Assembly (NCBI RefSeq): GCF_037975245.1
Contig: NC_092563.1
Span: 9,420,001 to 9,484,000 of the forward strand
Source of the DNA: Apostichopus japonicus
Lineage: Eukaryota; Echinodermata; Holothuroidea; Aspidochirotida; Stichopodidae
DNA length: 64,000 nucleotides
Direction: 5' to 3'
Shown: in pieces, positions 45,769 through 58,700 of the stretch
How the letters are laid out: the number at the start of each line of letters is the position of its first letter
Position numbering within the stretch: the stretch's first letter is position 1
Translations under genes and position numbers: made by a program
The notes under the pieces: model-generated
Told to the model about the DNA's origin: nothing
Seen by the model: only the letters and a program-made list of their open reading frames with translations
Database searches by the model: none

Positions 45769-48700
45769 GTGTAGAATTGACGCAAGTACACACTTCAGTA
45801 TCAATATACGTTAGCACTATGCAAAAAGTTTCATGAATGAGGACATATTAAAAATTGTCTTCAAAAATGCTCCAACTTAATACATTCATGTACCGTTTTA
45901 TCTTTAACATTTAGTTCAAAAGTGTAATATATAGGACTGCAGAGCTACATGTACAAGTTCGATATATGTACTGTATATGCCGAAAAGGTGAATGTATAGC
46001 TGTGATATAATAAACACGATACAGTTCCATCACGTTAGTTCCATGAAGTTAGTCTCACCAATGACGGAAATATTCCTTCACTTATAGATATATATCTTAT
46101 GCAAAATTGGTTGGTTACCTAAGACGATGTTCATGTCACTTTATCTATTACAATCACTGCCAAAATGTCTAATCTATACAGGACTTTAATAAAAATTTAG
46201 ACTCGATCAAGAGTTTTCTCTCCTTCAGAATTGCCTCAGGTTAAACGTGTGATTAAAAGGTTGGAGACAAGTGAGAATCCAAACAATCTCATAACGCCAT
46301 TACATATGTACGAATAAAACAATGTTATGTATATCTCTTACACTGTGTTATAAAGGCAAAACTATATGCAATGATGTGTCCTACAGGAACTGTTGTAGTG
46401 CAAAATATGAAACAAAAATACAGGTTATTTTCAAAACATGTAACCTTTTCAAACAAGGTATCAGACTGTGAAATATTTAATTATAACGAAAAAATGACAG
46501 TTTTGTTTTGAACCTTACTCGCGTGAAATCAAGGACCAAAAAAGTTGTGCTTTGTTTTATTTAAACATTAATTGGTTCACATTCCTTTAACAGCTTTGCA
46601 TAATTTTCTATACAAGCTGAAATAAATGCAAAATCAATATCACCTGGTAATAGGTTTCTATAAAATGATGTTTTTACCACAGGATAAATAAACCGATATT
46701 AAGAGACTGCCATGTCGTCTACATGTATGACTAATCCATGTCTATATCTTTTCAAGTTATTATGGCATTAAATTTGAACAGAATATGATGCAAAATCGTT
46801 CGTGGATGTGTGATTTGTAAAGAGTCTACCGGTAAATGAAATATGAAATAAAGCTTATATTGTAAGGTGATGTACGCACATGTTCCATATATGGTCTTTA
46901 CTGATTTCAGTGAACTGAACTACTCATATATAACAAAATGCGGAGTTTCTTGTTCTTAGGAATTGTTTCAAAGATTTCTATGATTTTAATATTTAAGATG
47001 TATATTGTATCGATAGGGCCTATCTAATAATGACAATTACTAGTAAGTCTTTGTTCCGACGTTTAATAAACACACGAAACATCAATTTAAAGCAGTAACT
47101 AGAGGGAAAAGTTCATAAGGTCCAATATACTTAATTCTGAGAACAATGGATTTCATTGCCGGAATAGTCAAATTGTATTTAATAACATAGCAAAAACTTT
47201 TTGTGTGTGTGATGCGAGTGATTCTAACATTCAAATGCGTCTGCAGTGCGATGAAATGTTAAGAACCCAATGTAATCATTTATTAATTATTCATTAACAA
47301 TCATTTGTTAAAACATCTATAAGGTTGATGTTCGATACTTTGATCAATCGTTATATTAATGGGTTGTTTCCAAATGTCGACAAAAATGCAAGCAGATATA
47401 CTTTAAACAAGAAACTGTTTCCTACAAAGTCATTTATGACCTTCTCTTACTATCTTTTATAATGCGTTTGCGCTGCTTTTATATGTCTCAAAGATAATCA
47501 TAAAATGTTTCCTTGACATTACCAATCTGACAGCTAATCCGGGGTTAGGCCGTTTTCTTGAATCCCTTGGCATTATAACATCTCACAGGAGAAAATCAGC
47601 AAACAGTATAGTTTCTCCCTCTCCATAAAACAGACATAATTTTTCATTTCACAGACGAAAGGAGTCGTCTAAATATCAAAATAAACTTTCAAAGTATTAG
47701 GTTCCCTGAGTATTTTTAACTGTTTCTTATAAGATAAAATAAATCTCTTTGGCACCTTGGGACAAATGAAATGAAATTATATGCAGTCAAATGACGACAT
47801 TAGCGGTTTATTAATACAACAGATTCAATTCCTTGTAATAATTTTCTCCCCCAGTGTAGTCAATCACTAACTTAAACTACTGCATTTTTGTGATCGTAGT
47901 TAGGGAATTCAAATCTCCCCAGGAAAGGCTGTAAGTGTCAGGGATATGGTTGGTAAAGCCAGTACTCAAAAAAAAATAAACGTGTAGAGTTTGACAGGAC
48001 TGGAAATTAAATATTTATATAGTCTTACCAGTGACGGAAAACGGTCACCTGTAGTGCCACGCAAGTGCAGGGAATATTAATATAAGTAATGTGACAGGGA
48101 TCTGCGGTCCCTTTGCTATGAAAGTCTATATACTGTCGTGAAACAAACTGAATTTTACGTAAGACAAATGTATGAGGGGCAACTTGAGTGATGTAAAGGA
48201 TGTAATAGCAAATATAGTTATGAATTCACGAGGATTAATTTTTAATGGTTAAGGCAAGAGAGGAAGCTGACGTAAATGTTGTAAATAGGACATAATGCAT
48301 GTTTTTTGAAGTTATCTATTTCGGATGAATACATCAGAGAAATGTACAAGTAGAGATTCGTGTATACAACGTGTATACAAAATGAGCAATGTATCCTTAC
48401 AAACTCCGATGATTGCAACCTCTTTATGTTGCAGTCTATTAACACCGTATTGTGTTATGGTGTATACTGGGGTCATCCCACTAATATCACGACCTTAAAG
48501 TCTGCTTCAATGCTTAAAGTAAGAATCCCTTCTGAAGCTTTGACATAACGTAACTTACATAAACAGTCGAACACAACTCCTTAAATGATGCTCCGAGTAA
48601 AGAGCTGTTTCTTTCAGATATGTATTTTTTCTGATATTCCTTTTATAATGTTTATTTTATTTTTTTATTATTACTATTTTGTTCTAATATGAACTTTCCT

Positions 48701-48902
48701 TCCCTTGATTCCTGCACAATTACTTGGCTTCTTTAAAATACATCCGTGCGTCTGACAATATACTTATAGCTGCAGAGATATAGTCTTAACAAATGCATAA
48801 ACACGACAATACGAAACTCGGTCGGGAACTAAGTCGTTTAAATATTTGGGTTAAGTATTCTAAATGCAATCCAGCAATATACCTTTCCTCTGAGGAATGT
48901 AG
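45764..48902. other. AT-rich intergenic DNA
   Basis: No exon or repeat was recognised. Confidence 0.45.
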
Positions 48903-49130
48903 GTATTTTGAGCTATAACATGTTCCCCCTGAGGGGTCTTGCTGTCGAAGTAGAGAAAGAACTGTTTATAGCAGACGAACAAAGCAACGAGCGACGACGG
49001 ACTGTATTATATTTGTATAAATTGTTTCACACAGTTCGACATTCGTCACATGTAACTGATCTAAATCCAATAACAGGCCTCCGTCCGCTATCTGTTTTCA
49101 AAGTCTGTGCGTTGTCTCAGACAGCTATAG
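48903..49130 (+). CDS. Candidate internal exon, YWTD/NHL-like propeller segment
   Basis: The acceptor CTTTCCTCTGAGGAATGTAG is followed by 76 codons and a donor-like G|GTTAGT. Both ends are phase 1. The segment PLRGLAVEVEKELFIADEQS fits the pattern P-x-G-hydrophobic-A-V-D ... L-F-x-A-D of LDL-receptor class B or NHL propeller repeats. Residues after about position 45 (DLNPITGLRPLSVFKVC) do not clearly continue that pattern. The pyrimidine tract is interrupted and no partner exon was identified, so this is a candidate only. Confidence 0.35.
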
Positions 49131-50059
49131 GTTAGTCATTTGTAGGTATCTCTTGCAGGTGGCGTCATCGTTTTGTGCTTCCTCTCTATCTCCTTCATAG
49201 AAGAAGCGAAACTATCCCTCAAGGTAAACGAACAATTTCATAAACCTGCACGTATACCGAGAGTCAGCCTATAGAACCCTAGAAATGTCGGCGAGTTTTG
49301 TTTTGTGATTGACCCAAATGCACTTAATGACGTCACAATCGAATATGTTGTTACGGGCTCGATGACAATTTTTGATTGATGTAATACCATTGGCATGTTA
49401 CTTATACAATTTTAAAATCGTTTATTGAATGGTTGAGGATCACTAAAGAAGAACTATTTTCAATCAACTTTCGAAGGAATAAATCATTTTAACCCATTTG
49501 TTACAGTCGTTTTTTAAATTTTACAATGAGATTTCCTCACCACCTGAGGGTAACGTTGTACATAAAACATGTTTTACACATCGGTATGCTTTATGAGTAT
49601 AGTTAAAGCCAACTTGCCGTTGTATTTTAGTAGTATAGAAGATACCGTCCTCCATGTATTCCGCGCGCACAGTTTGACGTCATAACATCCCTAGGGCTTG
49701 TTTATGCATGGATTTGTGGCAATGTATTTATCATTCGAGGTAGCTCTCTATGTATCTCATGGAAGTATCATCAACAAGTGAACGTGACAACTGAGCCATC
49801 ATTTACAGATCATGGAATTTTTGTGATTCTGTCTCCATTTTCTATGCATCTTCAGATAATAATTTATTTTTTTCAGTGAAACTACTTATGATATTGCTAA
49901 CCACAAAATATGATACATTTGCCGACAATCTTCTCCATACAAAAATTCAGTTCCTACTACCCCTTGTGACTTTCGATTATCATGCACTGAAGAAGAGCTA
50001 GTTTTGCTCGAAAGCTCTGCCCAAACCGAACATTGGCTGTTTACTTCCAATCACTCACT
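49131..50059. other. Intergenic or intronic DNA
   Basis: A short window 49158-49221 lies between CTCTTGCAG and donor GTAAAC and could be an exon. It is too close to the preceding candidate for a normal intron and its frame is ambiguous. Confidence 0.35.
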
Positions 50060-50115
50060 GTATAGCCTAGTGGTTAGGATGTCCGCATATAAAGCGGGAG
50101 GCTCAGGTCCTTTTT
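50060..50115 (+). repeat. Fragment of the tRNA-like repeat
   Basis: TATAGCCTAGTGGTTAGGAT through AAGCGGGAGGCTCAGG matches the A box and anticodon arm of the satellite tRNA-like segment. The loop is ATATAAA, as in the 36954 copy. It is truncated before the B box. Confidence 0.8.
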
Positions 50116-51459
50116 TAAATTATCAAACCAAAGCAGAGAAATAAGATACGACTCATAACTGACAAATAATTTGTATTTTTTTCTTTCCACTGCCAAGTAT
50201 TGCTGACGATGGTCCCAGGGGGTACAAAACATTCTAATATATTATCTAAAACAGTTTCTCCTTATTTATCAATTATGAGTCATATCTTGTTTCTCTGCTT
50301 TTGTCTCATAATATTTTCTTTTGGAGTACACGTGGATTTTCTTTATATGAACATATATCATGTATTAATAATGCACAGCTGACCTGTCCTGTCTTTATGG
50401 AATATTAAGTGATGTATGATCAACTCATTGTCGAAATGGAATTCAAAAATGTAAACATTTCAACTCTAATATGTTAAAGTAATCTTGTCCATTATATTTT
50501 AACTTTGGGAAAGAAACCTTAACATAGAAAGATATTCATTTTGATTGTTTTTACTTTCTTGTTATTGTTTGTATAACTAAAAGCATATTATATAACTAAA
50601 TGTACTAAGAACATTCGAAATCGAATATTTTTAAATGTTTGCAACCTACATGTCATCGTTACATGGCTGATGAAGAGACTAAGTTTGCTGAAAAAGTAAC
50701 ATGATTCTGTTCATGTGTTAGTACATGATCTATTTACGGGCATAACATGACATTTATGTGAAGATACATTGCATGAGCACCACTAGCGTTAGCTTCAATA
50801 CGTGCTGCTCAGTAACCTCTCTGAATCATGAATCATTTCCGAGAGTAATTTGGTACTGGTCCATTTTCATCATTTGGCGTTTTACTTCAGAATGATTGAT
50901 TCACTAGCTCATTCCCATAAATTGTATCGTGCGCTTATTAAACATTTTAAAAGATATAACATAAACTAGTTTCGACTTGATTCATGGTATCCGGGTTAAT
51001 GTTTATAATGGAAATATTTGGTATGTATACCATATTACACTGGTGACTGATCAGTCGTACTATGAAAAAAAGAAAATCCGACAGGGAAAAAAATACCTGA
51101 TTTGTTTATAAATTCTGGTCAAAATTTTGAAACATCAACACTTTTTCTTGTCACTGATTAGTCTGGATGCATATAAATTATCGTAAAGGGCAAACTGAAT
51201 AAATTAATATCCATTGTTTTCCTTTACATGCTTTATTAATGTTGATTATATATATACCGTAACGATGACTAGTACATACAAGATCGAAGGCCATTGTACT
51301 TTATATGAAGTTAATTACCTAAAGATGATTATGATATAAATATTTATATCTCTTGAGTTTACAGAATAATTTCAATCATATATATAAGATAAATCTGTCT
51401 TGAAAACTGTTCCTACGGACGACCTTAAATAGTGATCGCTATGCCATTTTGCTGCCTAC
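50116..51459. other. Intergenic DNA, no gene seen
   Basis: AT-rich, no recognisable feature. Confidence 0.5.
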
Positions 51460-51461
51460 TA

Positions 51462-51920
51462 CACTCAAAAAAATGAAGTGTTAAATTTGAATCGTAAAGT
51501 GTTGAATTTAACACCCCACCCTGTTTGGATTAGGGACAACACCCACCGGGTCAAATTAACACTTCAGAAGTGTAACATAATATAACACTTTGCGAGTGTT
51601 GCCTTAACAACACCCATACAAGTGTCAAAATAACACTTCCTGGTGTTGAAGGTACACTACAGGGAGTAAAATTAACACAATAAAGTGTTCATTTGTTAAA
51701 ACTTCTGGGTGTCAACATGACACTTCAGGAAGTAAAATTAACACCATAAAGTGTTCATTTGTTAGCACTTCTGGGTGTCAAAATTGCACTTCAGGGAGTA
51801 TAATTAACACTCTAGTGCACATTTTTTGGCCTTCTGGGTGTCAAAGTTCTGCTTCAGTGAGTAGAATTACCACCATATGGTGTTCATTTGTCATCTGTGT
51901 CAAGATGATTCTTAATGGAC
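51462..51920 (+). repeat. Element B left TIR, GTGTT/AACAC repeats and 67-bp tandem
   Basis: Palindromic half-sites begin at the TIR (AAGTGTTAAATTTGAATC, then AAAGTGTTGAATTTAACACC). From about 51655 four 67-bp units follow, each with GGGAGTAAAATTAACAC, AAGTGTTCATTTGTTA and CTTCTGGGTGTCAA. Units decay inward. Confidence 0.85.
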
Positions 51921-52369
51921 TCTCAACACACAATAGTGCTCTCTCGTTTATACTTCTGGATGTATATTTAACTGCTGGTTTGTAAAGTTTTACATGTTTA
52001 TTATGTAACGCAAATACAATACTGTTATGTAAAATTTTGCCAGAAAAGTTGACATCGCACCCGTTTAGTAAATATTTTATACAGGTTTTAGGTTAATTAT
52101 TACCTAGTAATTAGGTAAACAATATGGATGCATGTTTGAATCGCTCACAGCAGAAAGTTACATTTAAGAGAGAGCAAAAAGCAATGACAACACAAACAAT
52201 TCAGAATGTGGGATTTTCTACTCTACTACCTTCCTATTCCAGAGGTCAATTTATTATATCCCATTAAATGTAAAACGAACAATTTAGGCTATAAAAGTAT
52301 TGTCTTGTGGAATTAAGTCAACTTAAAAGTGCCAACATTTTCAAATGCTACAGTGCAGTTACTTGGTCT

Positions 52370-52862
52370 TTATTTTTTTGCACATGCCTTTTGTTTCTAG
52401 ATTAAAGACAAAGAAACAACTCTTCCCAAAGTCAATTTCAAATAAGCAACAACTTTAGAAAAATTCTGATCCATGGGATGAGAAAACATGGAGTGCTGTG
52501 TATGATGACTGCTACACTACAGTGACTATGTCTTTGTTGTTGGCAAATGCCTTTTGGTATTCCAGATTAAACGCAAGAAACAACTCTTCCCAAAGTCAAT
52601 TTCAAATAAGCAACAACTTTAGATATATGCTGATCCGTGGGATGAGAAAACGTGGAGTACTGTCTATGATGACTGCTACACTGCAGGTACTTTGTCTTTG
52701 TTGTTGGCTCGTGCCTTTGGTATTCCAAATTAAACACAAAGAAAAAACTCTTCCCAAAGAAAATTCCAAATAAGCAACAACTTTACATACATTCTGATCC
52801 GTAAGATGAGGAAACATGGAGTTCTGTCTATGACAACTGCTAAACTGCAGTAACTTTGTCTT
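52370..52862 (-). repeat. 164-bp tandem triplication in element B
   Basis: Three copies contain AACTCTTCCCAAAG (at 52418, 52582 and 52746), AAATAAGCAACAACTTTA and GATGAGAAAACATGGAGT. The copy nearest the gene ends exactly where the SAMD3-like reading frame stops, so the repeats lie in the gene's 3' UTR. Confidence 0.9.
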
Positions 52863-53169
52863 TTTTGTCGGCACGGTGAGCATAAAAATCTCGAATCTGG
52901 TTGCGTTTCACACCACCAGGCAACTTGTAGACAACTTTTTGGAAAAATTCCCAGTCACCGAGACTTGCAATTTGGTATAATTCAGATTTAACAGGTAGAA
53001 TAATTTGAAGCAAACATCAATGGCTTCATAAATGTCCTCTGGGGTAGGGCATGTCTCTGGATGATCACAAATGACTGCTTGGGGTGTATTTTGCTTCCTC
53101 CAAGAAGTTACACATATTGCTGAGGTCTTTCTGAAATCTTTTGCAAATAGAATTCCAAGTTGATGCTTC
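52840..53169 (-). pseudogene. SAMD3-like C-terminal exon with frameshift, element B
   Basis: The acceptor is strong (a long TTTTCTTTTC tract ending TTGTTACTTAG). The frame then reads KHQLGILFAKDF and later EDIYEAIDVCFKLFYLLNLN, the alanine/cysteine/aromatic pattern of the SAMD3-like C-terminal domain. Near 52950-52985 the expected sequence moves to another frame. In the original frame it ends at 52908. In the other it continues DWEFFQKVVYKLPGGVKRNQ and RDFYAHRADKKDKVTAV to TAG at 52840-52842. Coding quality on both sides of the shift says this is one exon with a small indel, either decay or a sequence error. The gene product was presumably intracellular. Confidence 0.6.
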
Positions 53170-54138
53170 CTAAGTAACAACAAAGAAAAGAAAAGAAAAT
53201 TCCCATCATAATGAAGTTGTGTTAAAACCTTCATGGAGCATAAGCAGTTTTTTACATGTACCCCTCACAAAACATGAACATTCCTAAAAAAAATGCCCAC
53301 AATTTAATCAGTTGTGATTCTAACTTCTTCAAGTACGTTTGAATCTAGAAAGCCAGATGGCCTATAGTGATTACTTGTCAAAACAGGAACTTGCATTAAA
53401 CTTTCATCAGACAAGGAAGGCAACTTTTATAACCAATGCATCATGTTAACAATGCTTAAAGCAATGCTCACTCCCACTGCAATTGTGTAGATTGATATGA
53501 ATTATAACAGCTAGATCACTTCCATAAGATAGCTAAATTATAGTTGGGCCTAGGCCTAGGTCTAAAAGTATCACCAATCCACATCAGCTTCGGCCTACTT
53601 GCTACAACTTACAAGCTAAAATGGCAATTAGTGTTAATTATATATTGCATTACATGAATATATGTTTATCCCTTATTGAACATAGTACCAGCGTGTTCTA
53701 TAGGCCCATGCCCGATGCTATTTAAAATGCATTGTCTTGAAATAGCCTAAGTATACCCTACTACTACTAGTACTAGGCCTAGTAGGCCTAGTAGTACTAC
53801 TTAAAAAAGTGACTCGCAGGGTATACGAAGTTACGGTTAACGCACAAAAAGGAATAGAATGCACTAGATTACAATAAAGGCCTAGACCAAAGTCCTCCGT
53901 CCGTCCGAAGGCAATTCCGTTTAATGTTTACTTGTATGTAGGCTACACTGATTCGTTGACAATTATGAGTTGACTATGACAAACAGCAGCTAGCCTATTA
54001 TATTAACTTATAGTATGACTTTAACGTTAGGTCTACGTAACGCAAGCGATTCAAATGCATTCGTCTACCCAGCTTAGTCGTGGGTCTCTAAGCATATCTC
54101 GTTCTTGTCACGTACACTTACATAATATCAAAACATAC

Positions 54139-54257
54139 CTTCGAATTTTTCAATCAATTCTTCCAGGCCCCAGTCTCCTATAACGTCATTTTCATGCCAT
54201 TGTAGCTCGTTATCGCACACTGAGTACGTAACGTTTTGTGGCTTGAACGTATATATG
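54139..54257 (-). CDS. SAMD3-like exon 1 (start of SAM domain), element B
   Basis: The minus-strand frame ends WHENDVIGDWGLEELIEKFE, a typical first helix pair of a SAM domain, then G at donor GTATGT. Intron position and phase match exon 1 of element A. No ATG is found in this frame. An ATG at the expected place (ACAATGGCATGAAAATG) is out of frame by one base, suggesting an indel or an upstream exon. The 5' border given is approximate. Exon 2 was not identified between here and 53169, where only a short KLPSLSDESLMQVPVL frame near 53380 stands out. Confidence 0.5.
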
Positions 54258-54374
54258 GCTGTGGTTACTATAGTACATTTAGTAACGATAAATGTCGACA
54301 AACTGGTACAAGTATTGCTAGGTACGGTAAATGAGTGTTCACGGTACGGTGGTACTTACACTAAGAATCCAGCT

Positions 54375-54410
54375 GACGGGAGGTTTGACCAATCAGAATA
54401 CTCGAACTGA
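54375..54410 (-). promoter_or_regulatory. CCAAT-type box upstream of element B gene
   Basis: TTCTGATTGGTCAAACC on the minus strand lies about 130 bp upstream of the SAM exon. Element A has CCAATCAG and element C has TTCTGATTGGC in equivalent places. Confidence 0.35.
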
Positions 54411-54419
54411 AAGTACACT

Positions 54420-54550
54420 TCTGCAGGTGTTAAAAAATTCACGCTACATAAATTATGTAACCCTACTCAGGGTCAGAGTAACCCTTCAGGTGTAGGGTGA
54501 ACGGCTGCACCTGGAAAGTGTTAAAATTCAACACTCCATTTTTTTGCGTG
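54420..54550 (-). repeat. Element B right TIR and subterminal palindromes
   Basis: GGAAAGTGTTAAAATTCAAC reading into ACTCCATTTTTTTGCGTG at the end, with AGGTGTTAAAAAATTC near 54426. The innermost word uses the same GTGTT half-site as the left end. Confidence 0.8.
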
Positions 54551-54552
54551 TA

Positions 54553-55398
54553 TTGCCTGCTATCACCACACATTTTGGCCAGCATCTCTTGCGAAACTCC
54601 CCGTATGTCTATATGAAATTAAAGCAGCACATCCCATAACATGTTAACTCCCAGAGACTGTTTATCATCCATTATTCCCCGTACTTATTGGTTTCGACAT
54701 TTTATATTGACTTGACTGATTTTCATAAATTACTTCAAGCATACTTCGACTTTTACAATAAAATGAAGGATAAGATAAGCCAATTGCAACCTAACTGCAA
54801 TTACACCACGGTGAAGGATTAATGTACCATGTTCTACTCGCAATTATCATCGACTGCCGACTGATGCCAGCAGCTGCTCAAGGTAATCAATGTCAAAGAT
54901 GGGGAGAAAGGAAGAAGAAGATGAAGAAATTTATCTGAAAGACAGTCGATTACATTTTATGCTAATGCTCTAGACTGTATCTGGTTACAAGAAAGAGTTA
55001 TATCCCAACAGACAAAGTGTTCGCATTGTAGCATAAGAGTGCTTTTCCAAGGAACTCCGCTATGACTGAATGTCGACAGGTGAAGAAGAAATGTAATCCA
55101 AGATTGTAAATCTTCTTCCCTAGTTTTCTTTGAAAATAACAAAGTACTTGAAAGGTTTGAGTTATAATTCGCAATTCCAAAGTTACTGTAGCATTATAAA
55201 TCGAAGGATAAGAGCTGTACTGTATAGTATTATTCAAAACGTGAGAATATCGTTGAGATTTAAATGAATATATACTATGAGATAAATATTGATTACAAAG
55301 AACTGTTGGGTCTCGGAATGTTGCTAATTTAACCACATCATAATTGACGAGCATGCATAACTATTCTTTTCACTTGTTCTTTTGTATATTAATCTGCT
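54553..55398. other. Intergenic DNA, no gene supported
   Basis: Two overlapping minus-strand frames at 54957-55354 exist, but neither has clear borders or a domain. Confidence 0.45.
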
Positions 55399-55458
55399 TT
55401 CGTTGTAAAGCGCCTTGAGCAGTGACTTTTGTCTACTGATTTGGCGCTATATAAGTCT
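55399..55458 (+). mobile_element. Retroposon 3' tail (GCGCTATATAA type)
   Basis: GTTGTAAAGCGCCTTGAGCA through TTTGGCGCTATATAAGTC is the conserved 3' tail shared by several LINE families and the SINEs that use them. Only this tail remains; the body upstream is not recognisable. Confidence 0.7.
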
Positions 55459-55751
<293 letters not shown>

Positions 55752-55752
<1 letters not shown>

Positions 55753-58700
55753 CCACAATGGCTTGTCTGGATTGCAGAAAGAAACATATTAAAGCGAAAC
55801 AGAAGATATACACTAACGCTATTGTAATAAAACTGACGATTATATTTCAAATCAATAGTCTATGCACTGTTTCATAAAGTGATTATTAGATAATATTCTA
55901 TTCGCAGTCGGACTGGAATCCCGAACAATGTTGAAACACGATATCGTATGCACCTCTATACGACGTCATTTATGTTTTGATGGGTTGTTTAATGTAAAGT
56001 GACCGTTGAGTAAATGTACATTATGTTATTGTGTAGCTGTAGTACTCAGCTGCGCTGCGTATATCAAAGCTGCAGTTGTGACAGACGATTTGGTTGGATA
56101 GAAAAATATTACTCCGAGTATATTGTTCATTTCAACTTTATTGAGAGTACACACGTCCGGATAACAGACTGAATCGTTAATAAATGATGATTGCTTGTTA
56201 TTGCACTTAACAACTGAAACAAGAGGTCACGATTTTCCATGTTTAATATATAACAATAACATAAACAACTATTGGGGTTTAAGAAAATAAATATTGGATT
56301 TTATCAAATGAACATATCGATTATATTCACAACCTATACCAACAACATCTAAGGATTTTACTATATTATAGGCAATGCCATGTACCTACTAGTGTTTATC
56401 ACTGAGGATTTTCCAGCACGTGCTGTATATACGTGTTATCTGAACTATATATATTATCTGTAGTAGGTGCTTATGTTATGGTGAAATATACGGTTAAAGT
56501 TTTCAGTTTACTGAAATGAAATATTATAGTCAGGCATATCCAAAGTGCCTATTTTCTCCATGGCTAGCTAAACTGACTGTGAAATACCGAACTAAAATGT
56601 CTCCTTCGTACGTTTAATTGTGCTGGCTTCCTTATGATAAACTACACGATTTATTTTACATAACATAATTTACCCCCGAGGTTTGTTTACTTTATGGAAA
56701 TATTTAATAATAACACAAAATTAATCCTTTTCTGGTACAATATAACACAATGTTAGTCAGATGTTGATCAGTAGCGTTAAGGATTTTTCCAATGAAAGAT
56801 TTTTTTTTTAAATATTACCCAAACCTGCCATTATAGTTATAGGTTAGATGCAAGCATAAGAAATTCCTATCCACAATAGGAGACATGAAAGATATTAAAA
56901 AGGCTTAAGGTCAGAGATACTGATCAGCGATTCACTTACTGATGAAAGATGAGGCCTTAAGAGGCGAGTTATTGTTGATGAAAAATGATATTAAACGCAT
57001 TATTCGTATAGGGCAAGGATACTATAGGGACGAATTAGGAAATGAAGATTGACTTTTTCCGTGTGTATATACTGTTCATTGTGCGGTCAATGTTTTCATA
57101 CATATATCAGTTCAAAAACCTCTGAACATAGTTTAAAACCGACAAGCTCCGTAATATGTCGTTTGGTTTAAACATAATTTGACGGCGTACTATATGTAAT
57201 AACTGCATTATCTTGACGATAGTAATAAAGGTTGTTTACATGCGCACGAGACTACAACATGCCCAGAGTACCGCATTTTACGACCCAATAAATTAGCGGT
57301 AAAAAAAAAGACTGCTCCTGGAAATCTGGCATCATAAAAATAAAAAATAAAACTGAAAAGGTAGTAAAAAGATATGGCTTATGCTGTGATCGCCTTACAT
57401 GTATATATAGGCCAAATAAAATGCACAGCAGCTAGGGGAATGTTATGGATTATGCTAAGGAATGTAAAGGGTTAAATTAATCAATTTATTCGCCGAACAA
57501 TTTCTGGTTCAAGAAGTTTCTGTGTACGCCTATAGTTTACAGCGCAAACAAAGTCAGTGCACACGAAATCATTTCACCGAAATTAAGGATATAAATTGGT
57601 TAGTGTGAGTAATTAATGAGTAATTAATCCCCAAATAAGAAGCTAATTTGAAGTAAGATGGTTCCGCATTTCCTATCTAAGGGAAATCACTGCCAACTGC
57701 AATCGATACCCTTTGTTATTATTATTATAATTTAGTGACCATATGTTTTATGATAAGACTCATGTCCTTGGCGTTTTTAATGTTGTGTTCATTCATATAA
57801 AATACAATTTTTATATTATAGACCGAATTTTATTTTTTGAAATAAAATAAATTGTCACGTCTATAGAACAAGAATCATATTTAATAATATGAATTCTACA
57901 CGATGACGCTATCTAAATGTCTGTCTCTCTTTACAAAGTAAAAAACCAACAAACAATATGCAACTCAATTACGTCATAGCCAGCACGAAACGAAATTAAC
58001 ATAGCCCTTTTCTCTGACAAAGAACATTAATAATTTCCGTGAGGTTTTTTGCCGTGCCAAGCACTCAAGTGCACGCGGAGAGACTTCGAGTGCGTTGAAA
58101 TAAAGGACACTATACGTTTATACTGCGTATAAGATCTGCTGTATTGGGAATGAAGATAAACTAGAAATTTAACACTTGATTTCGTTCTGTCTTGATCTAA
58201 GAACTCCTGGCTTCATAATATAATATGGGGTGCTCTCTGCGGTAAAGGGGAAAAAGGATATATATACATAAGGATAAATAAGAAAACAAAAGGTTGTAAA
58301 ATTGACTGTTTGAGGTTGTTTTAGAGGAAGGTGACTGCGGAGTCGTAACGTAGTGATTAGCTATTACCAAGAACGAAAGGATTAGAACGAGGTTGACATT
58401 TTAAGGGGGGACTTGAAACGTTGAAAGTTTGACTTGAAAAATAATAATTAGTTCTTTCAAGTAAATTATGAATATATGTTTGGTACATAAGATTACAAAA
58501 TGGATTTAAACTATACAAGATTGACACCTTATCCCTCATAGACTGATCTTATTGGCGAAATAACATACCGGTATACATAACCTTATCATAACGTGTTATT
58601 TACATATCAATATACATAAGTTTGAATGTTCACGAATGTTACCTATTTATTATATACCGTTTGCGATAGGTATACACATCATACCATTCCTATTTTAAAT

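Larger units (their letters stand above)
51462..54550 (-). mobile_element. Element B: TA-flanked 3.1-kb TIR element with SAMD3-like gene
   Basis: The left end CACTCAAAAAAATGAAGTGT and the reverse complement of the right end CACGCAAAAAAATGGAGTGT match with two differences. TA flanks both (51460-51461 and 54551-54552). Subterminal DNA is rich in GTGTTNAATTTNAACAC palindromes and half-units. The gene lies on the minus strand. Similar ACTCAAAAAAATG-plus-AGTGTTAAATTTAACACT sequences are familiar to me from fish genomes, from memory and unchecked. No transposase was recognised. Confidence 0.8.
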
